Of a DNA stretch of 64,000 nucleotides, positions 58,430-64,000 are shown piece by piece. The DNA comes from Amanita rubescens (Eukaryota; Basidiomycota; Agaricomycetes; Agaricales; Amanitaceae). Location of the stretch: assembly GCA_015039365.1 (NCBI GenBank), contig WION01000034.1:1-64000 (forward strand), in the 5' to 3' direction. The position numbers and the translations under genes were made by a program. Position 1 is the first letter of the stretch. Each line of letters begins with the position of its first letter. The notes beneath the pieces were generated by a model. The model was not told the origin of the DNA and searched no databases. It saw only the letters and a program-made list of their open reading frames with translations.

Positions 58430-59420
58430 ATGGAATAAGGTGTTCAACATCAGCGCAGGGATGATGTCACTGATGGTTAGAGTCAGAATGAGTCACTTGA
58501 GTGGCGTTCCTGAACGTCTGACTCACACAGGGCCAGTGGCGACCCTGTCACCGTTGAGCAGAAAGCAGTTTAGAGCTAAATGCACCGAGACTCGGTGGCA
58601 GCCTCGGTCGTTCAAGTGCATGGGGTCAGCAGGGTGGATACGCATCTTCGAACTGTGAGGATGTAGTCATTCAACTTAAACCTTTGATGTTGAAGCATAA
58701 TTAGTGGAATTCTATTGGGAATCAAGTTCTGGCGTCAGGAAGTTCGGAGACCGAGGATCATAACTACCTCATTGTCAATTTTTATGCAATACGATGGCGA
58801 TCAGCAACTAATAATTCATTGAAACTCTTGAAACTTCGACTGAGTAAGATATTACGCCCCCTGAACGCTCCCAAGGCTTACATTTGGCCAGAATACCGAA
58901 CGGCACGGAGAATAGGCCCTTTAATATGGGATCGCCTGGCCTATGCTTTCGGAACATCCTAGTTCTAGCTAGGTGACACCGACAATGCCATTCTTGTATT
59001 CATGACACCAACCTAGGTTCGGTTCTCACTGGGCTCATATTTCCCCAAGCATCCGAGTCCCGGGATGCGCCGTCTTAGTACATGTAACCCTCAAGACCAC
59101 CACACAGAAATTATCAGGAGCCAGACCTTATGTCGCTCCCAAGGGTCAGACTCTTGTGTCATCTTTCGTACATCGTCAAGTGGACTGCGCAGATGTCACC
59201 TTCATTCTGGTGAGTCAGTCTCAGTTTGTCTTTTATTAGGATTCTTAGTTATTGTCCTACGCACAAATTGGAGAAGTCATAAATTGAGGCATCTAGTCTA
59301 GGAAGATTGGAATATAAGCAGCATTTTAAAAGTATGGCCAGATGCTAGTGAAGAAGAGCAGAACAACTCGAATCTGAATCACAGTATATGTGCCGCTGTG
59401 CCTCGTTTATCCAAGGTTGG
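58430..59420. other. spacer between F and G
   Basis: No gene recognised. A decayed R1-like block lies near 59,095-59,165 (cacacagaaattatcaggag, cgctcccaagggtcagactc). Confidence 0.4.
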
Positions 59421-59426
59421 TCATTT

Positions 59427-60381
59427 TCAAGTTCTGTGCAACCTACACTCATGGTCGTCAAATATCTGATGCATGGTGATGAGTCCACATGTGTCGCATT
59501 GGACGAACAAGCCCATGAATTGCTCTTCAGTTAACCCGGGCCTATCCAAGCTGTCGAGCTTCTGCATTTTTCGCCAGTCGGTCCGGCGACTCAAATTCGC
59601 CTCCGGAAGCGCAGGAGCATGGGGAGGTGGCTCCAGTACATCTACTCCATGTGATGAGTCATCGTGATCAGCTCACGTTAGGAATTAATGTTTTGACATA
59701 CTAGCTTGAGCATAGGTTCTCTTCAATGGTCTTTTTGTTACGGGCCTCGCCTCCCTCTCGGTGAAGACTTGTGGAGGGCAGGGCGTGCCAGTGTCTTACA
59801 GCCAGGTTTGTAAGTTGATACGGAATCGAGAAACTTAGAAACCAACCTCGCAGGGGATAGGTCTTCACAGGGAGACTACGTCTAGCGTATAATCTTTCTA
59901 ATGGTACTGAATGATGGAGTGCATGGGTTCTCGCTTCGTCAAGCGATTAGAATAATTGAGATTACTAACCTAGATAGCCGCACCGGTCCTCCGCACATTC
60001 GGCGACATGCTCTCCTTTGTACCTCCCGTCCGTGGTTATGTAAATCGCTGTTTCTTTATATGCAAGTTTTTCTCCAAGCGGGGCCAACAGGGGACACAAG
60101 CATCCTGGCCCGAGGTACTCGTGGGCTTCGCGATGCTGGCGCAATCCCTCCGGCGGAATACGCTCACCGTCCGGCTTCACAGGCCTATGGAAAAAAATGC
60201 AAGTTAATCCAACTTAGCTTATTACGGAGGTTACTTGCCACTGGTGCACGACTAAGCCCCCATTTTCTGGGTTATAGGACATGAGGCGGCCCTCGCGAGT
60301 CGACTTGTAGACGTCCAACAGCAACAGTTGATTTGGACGATAGTTTGTTGGGGAGGGCGGCGGTTTGGGATTCTTAGGCAT
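59427..60381 (-). CDS. cysteine-containing paralogue G, unknown function
   Basis: Same layout as F, 1 kb away on the same strand. Exon 1 starts MPKNPKPPPSPTN at 60,381. Exon 2 has GPGCLCPLLAPL and ECAEDRCGYL. A short exon ends KTYPLRG near 59,846. The last exon carries QCDTCGLITMHQIFDDHEC and stops at 59,427. Introns have consensus borders. Two adjacent, moderately diverged copies point to an old tandem duplication. Confidence 0.55.
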
Positions 60382-60649
60382 GATGGAACGGATCAGTGTA
60401 AGCTCTAGCGCGTACCACTACGTGTACGAATTCCGAGGTGCTAAGGGATGGAGGTGACGTTTTGCGCTAGGAATGGGCAGGAATTAGTGGACTGGCGGAT
60501 TCTTATCTCCGCGCCCCTAGGCCAACCACAATGACTCGAGTCATTTCTGGCGTCCCTGAATATGACTCACATGCCAATACAAAGGCAAGTCTGATGGGTC
60601 AAGAGAAAGTGTTATACCCCCCCGCAATCGGCTCGCCCTCCCGCCCCAA

Positions 60650-62000
60650 TGCCTGAGGACGAAAATGTTCCTCCTGCTGGCACCGGCGCCCCAGCCAACG
60701 CGCTAAGGCTTGGAAACAGGAAAAAGCCGTGAGGTTATCAAAACTTCGTCTGCTACACATAGTGCTAATGGTATCCCAGCTCTACCAGTGATCCCTTCGT
60801 TCATCATGGACGACACTTTGGCAGAACTGTGCATGCAATGTGTAATGTCCAAGCGTTGATAACGAACTGCTTACTCGTCTTCGAGAACGGGGAAGTTACA
60901 CAAGAAATGCTGACACCACAGTCCGTATTCAAGTTTGTTGTTGGTTTCCCAACCTTTGACGTCACACATCCTTTTGTATTGCAGGCAACGAAACGAGTAC
61001 AAGGTGTATCTGCGACTGTTGGAAGTAGTACCCCGACTAGAAGAGCGTATCATGGACGGTTCGGACGAAGAATACAAGATAATGGCGAATTTGGTACGCT
61101 TATTAGATCAGGAGTTGCTTATTCTAATCGTTTGCCGTTAGATTCAAAAAGGCATGTCAAGCGCAAGGTCAGATGATACCAAAAGCCTGAAGGGGGTCGT
61201 ACTGGACTGGATAACCCCCCGAGACATGCCATTGAATCCACCACTTTCTCGTAGCGTCAAGACAACTCGCGGATTTAACCATCCCGTCACTGGGGCACTC
61301 CTCTGCCCGGCTGGCCTAGACTGGAATGATCCGCAGTGACTTTCTCCCCGCTTATACGTGTTTCCGTATTTCGCTAATCTGCTGCATAGAACTCGTACAA
61401 AGCTTGCCAGCGGTGAACTGGGTGTTCGGGGAGATCAATGGCCATTGATGCTGTATGCAAAGCAGCAGTTTGACCCCGAAGAACCCTGGGACGGGCTCTT
61501 CAGAAGTGAACTTCTTGTCTGGGTTTGTACCCTTCTATTTTTGGGGGGGATTATTGACTACTTTGTGTGTAGGCCTACAAACATATCTTTACTTCGCCCA
61601 GTTCTGTTGAGAAGGAAGTCAAAGCGACAAGATCAGGCAATGCTCGTATCCATGGCATGACTCGAGTCACGACGGGTTCTTTAGCCTATATAGCTACGCA
61701 GGTGTGTCAGACGTCTGAGCTCGTAACCCTTAGCGCTGAACGTTCAAACAGCTTCGTTTCGCCTTGTCGTCTTCATCTGTCTTTAGCAGGTCCGACACCA
61801 CGACGGACTCGGAACGATTCTACGAGAGCGTATCAGACTTTTTAGATGATCCCGATGAGAAGAATGAGGTTACTGATTTGTTGAACTGGTGGGATTGGTA
61901 GGTCTCGCTTTCAATAATATCTTCCCGAGGTCCGCTATATCTTCGTCTCAAAGCCAGGTATTCCCCAGCTGTGTGATCCGTGAAGGGGGAATAACAAAAC
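60650..62000 (+). CDS. DUF6698-like protein
   Basis: Spliced gene of about six exons. Recognisable family blocks in order: VHAMCNVQALITN (about 60,830), YLRLLEVVPRLEERIM (about 61,005), SARSDDTKSLKGVVLDWITP and RGFNHPVTGALLCPAGLDW (61,160-61,330), GDQWPLMLYA, WDGLFRSELLV (61,490), and FLDDPDEKNEVTDLLNWW (61,840). Introns at about 61,094-61,141 and 61,337-61,390 have consensus borders. This domain of unknown function is frequent in agaricomycetes, and no activity is known to me. The first exon and the C-terminus are uncertain; small frame changes there could mean decay. Confidence 0.6.
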
Positions 62001-62329
62001 AAAGCGCGCTAGCCAAGCTGAAGGAGAAGAGGGCTAAGCTGAAACAATTACCGAACGGGAGGGCATCGTAATATCTAGGGTTCAAATATTTTGTCTTGCA
62101 TGACATCTTATCACTGTGACTGCCAGACAGTACGCAATCAGGGGCATTCTGGCATGCTCAAGTATGCCTCAACTAAGAAAGTCTCGTCAAAATTGCCATC
62201 CGATTCATCCCCACGAGTCCCGTTCGTCCTCACTTGACAATACTAAAGAAGTCTTGCATCAAGCATTGGCAAGAAACTTGCTTGCCTCGGAAAGTCACTC
62301 AGCCAATGTGGGAGAGCCCGTCAGAAATT

Positions 62330-63470
62330 CAAAGAGAGACAAAGAGAGACAAAGAGAGACAAAGAGAGACAAAGAGAGCCTAAGAGAGCTAAAGAGAGCC
62401 TAAGAGAGCGAATGAGAGATTCCAGTCACCGTGACGTTGCCACATGTTCAACCGTGACAGTGCTGAGTCAACTGCACCTCTCCTCTTTTCATTTCACCTC
62501 CCTCTTATGTCGTCTTCAAGATCGCCGCGCAGAAACCACAGGAGTTAGACGTTGCGTCGCTCCCAAGGGCTAGACTCTCGGGTCACCCTTTCTCAATCGA
62601 ACATGCGCACCATCTTGCTTCAAGTTTCAACGGTTCATTCCATAGGTTAGATTTCATGCACACTTTGTTGTGTCGCTTATGATCGGTTCCTTATTAGGTC
62701 GTCGAAGGAAGCCAGGCTGTGAATTGGTTTTCAAGCGGGAATGTAACACCTGAACTGCAACTGAATGTCCATCCTCTATTACTGGTTCATCCACAGGTTA
62801 GATTTCATGGTTTATGAACAGTTCCTCACGCCGTTGAAGCTCTTGCAGTTGTGGACGACGTGGAATGCTGCTAGCACAGCGGAAGAATCGTCGGGAGCAT
62901 CAGCGACTGCCAAAAACACGGTCGAGGTATGTAACCTGAGCCTCCAGCGTCTCATTCAATCATCAACACCCTCGCAGGTCCTCCCTGAATGCGTCCAAGC
63001 TGAGCTGTCTTGTCCGCAGCAGCGACTTAATGCGACGGATTTGGTCTTTTCCTCCTGAATTGGATGTCTCCCGGAGGCTGGGACGATCCATAGTGACTTG
63101 AGTACGTCATTTTACTAAATTTGCGTCTCGCAAGCTGACTGGTCGCTCCAATTCTTTATCACCGGGATAGAAAGTTGCTCAATGGAATTTAGAAGCTTTA
63201 CCTTCAATACGTCTAGTCCTAATACCGCGTCGTTCGCTTTCTTGCTGGCGTTGTGTGCGTTGGTGGCAGGTTCTCTTTTATTTGGCACATCCGACTCCTC
63301 TACGATCGGCTTCGAGCATCTTAAATGCATTCTCCAACTTTCTTTGCATGAAATACGCAACGCGTTCCGTTCCTTCTGAGTGTTCCATTTCTCTCAGTTT
63401 GCATCTTGCACGCTAACCCATTCCTTTAGTTCCTTATTTCCGTGATAATCACAAATTCAAGTTCTATAAG
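62330..63470 (-). repeat. R1 dispersed repeat, inverted copy
   Basis: Array at 62,332-62,410, 3' block to 62,830, middle block, then one sub-unit (63,115-63,400). On minus the sub-unit holds an 81-codon frame whose text matches other copies. Confidence 0.7.
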
Positions 63471-64000
63471 AACAGCGCAATGATGGCGACTCTATAACTA
63501 CTACGACCATTCTAACCTTAAGTACTAAGGTGGCATGATGTTCCCAGGCCTGGCCCGTACGGCAAGTTCAAACGTTGCATGTGTTTTGAAATCGACTGAC
63601 TCGTACTATCGTCCCCGTAATCCACGGCACGGAAATCCACCCAGGCACAGAAGACTCCGGGAGCAGAGGGAGCAGACTTTACGTTGCTCCCAAGGGCTAA
63701 ACTCCTGACCGTACGCGTGTCAGACCATCCGCACCTGCATTGATTCAATCTATTCGGTAAGTCTATCGTTCCCGCCCGTCCCGCATCCATAACCAATGGG
63801 CCCTGTTACTACATCCTGCCCACTCAATTTGACCGCATCTGTGAGGTTTAAAGGCTCCCATCGCATATCAGCTCAGATGCAATGGTTCGCATGATTTGCT
63901 GTATTCGTTATATCGTCCAGTGGAATCTGTTCAGTAAGTCATTTTTTCTTGTCATGTATTTACAGCTCACGGATATTTCATTTTCAACGTGCGACCACAC
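63470..64000. other. window end, no gene recognised
   Basis: A decayed R1-like piece is at about 63,655-63,720. Otherwise nothing is seen. Confidence 0.35.

Noticed and set aside
1..64000. CRISPR array, prophage or bacterial operon
   Set aside because: Introns, fungal gene families and eukaryotic transposons throughout; no repeat-spacer array of the right form. The satellite has no spacers.

Overview
This window looks like eukaryotic nuclear DNA from a basidiomycete fungus, most likely an agaricomycete; I cannot name the genus. The signs are short 47-60 base introns with GTRNGT donors, a fungal-type (FunK1) protein kinase, a DUF6698-like gene, a TET/JBP-type dioxygenase, fungal OTT_1508-like deaminases and a RecQ-type helicase fragment of the kind amplified in agaricomycetes. 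Copia, hAT-like and pogo-like elements are also present. Gene density is low and most of the window is repeat.

Layout. 1-13.4 kb is dominated by a dispersed family I call R1 (about 1.9 kb, ending in a CTCTCTTTGT-type array). Set into it are a JmjC-like oxygenase gene (3510-4604), a truncated copy of an unnamed agaricomycete gene (6.9-7.7 kb) and a frameshifted TET/JBP gene (8.08-9.73 kb). 13.5-38.1 kb holds four divergent paralogues of an OTT_1508-like deaminase: A, B and C on minus and D on plus, plus a fragment E. Between them lie the fuller copy of the unnamed family (17.5-19.5 kb), a gene whose protein starts with a histone H3 tail look-alike followed by a PHD finger (25.17-26.80 kb), a 143-bp satellite (26.9-28.1 kb), a fold-back element and a pogo-like element. 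38.1-45.5 kb has a truncated Copia element with one LTR, a long inverted duplicate of the 1-3.3 kb region, a truncated RecQ gene and a circularly permuted Copia. 45,927-50,674 is a hAT-like element with an 8-bp target duplication and a remarkable interior of consecutive short hairpins. 50.8-53.4 kb is a FunK1 kinase gene. 54-64 kb has another hairpin cluster, three more R1 copies, a pair of cysteine-containing paralogues and a DUF6698-like gene.

How it fits together. There is no operon or pathway. Several genes belong to families acting on chromatin or nucleic-acid bases: JmjC and TET/JBP oxygenases, an H3-mimic/PHD protein and predicted nucleotide or nucleic-acid deaminases. They sit in a repeat-rich accessory region where duplication, inversion and gene conversion have clearly been at work. 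Their co-location may reflect shared dynamics of expanded families rather than a functional cluster.

All family calls are by eye from motifs and memory of the families; no search was run. Exon limits are inferred from splice consensus and comparison among paralogues.
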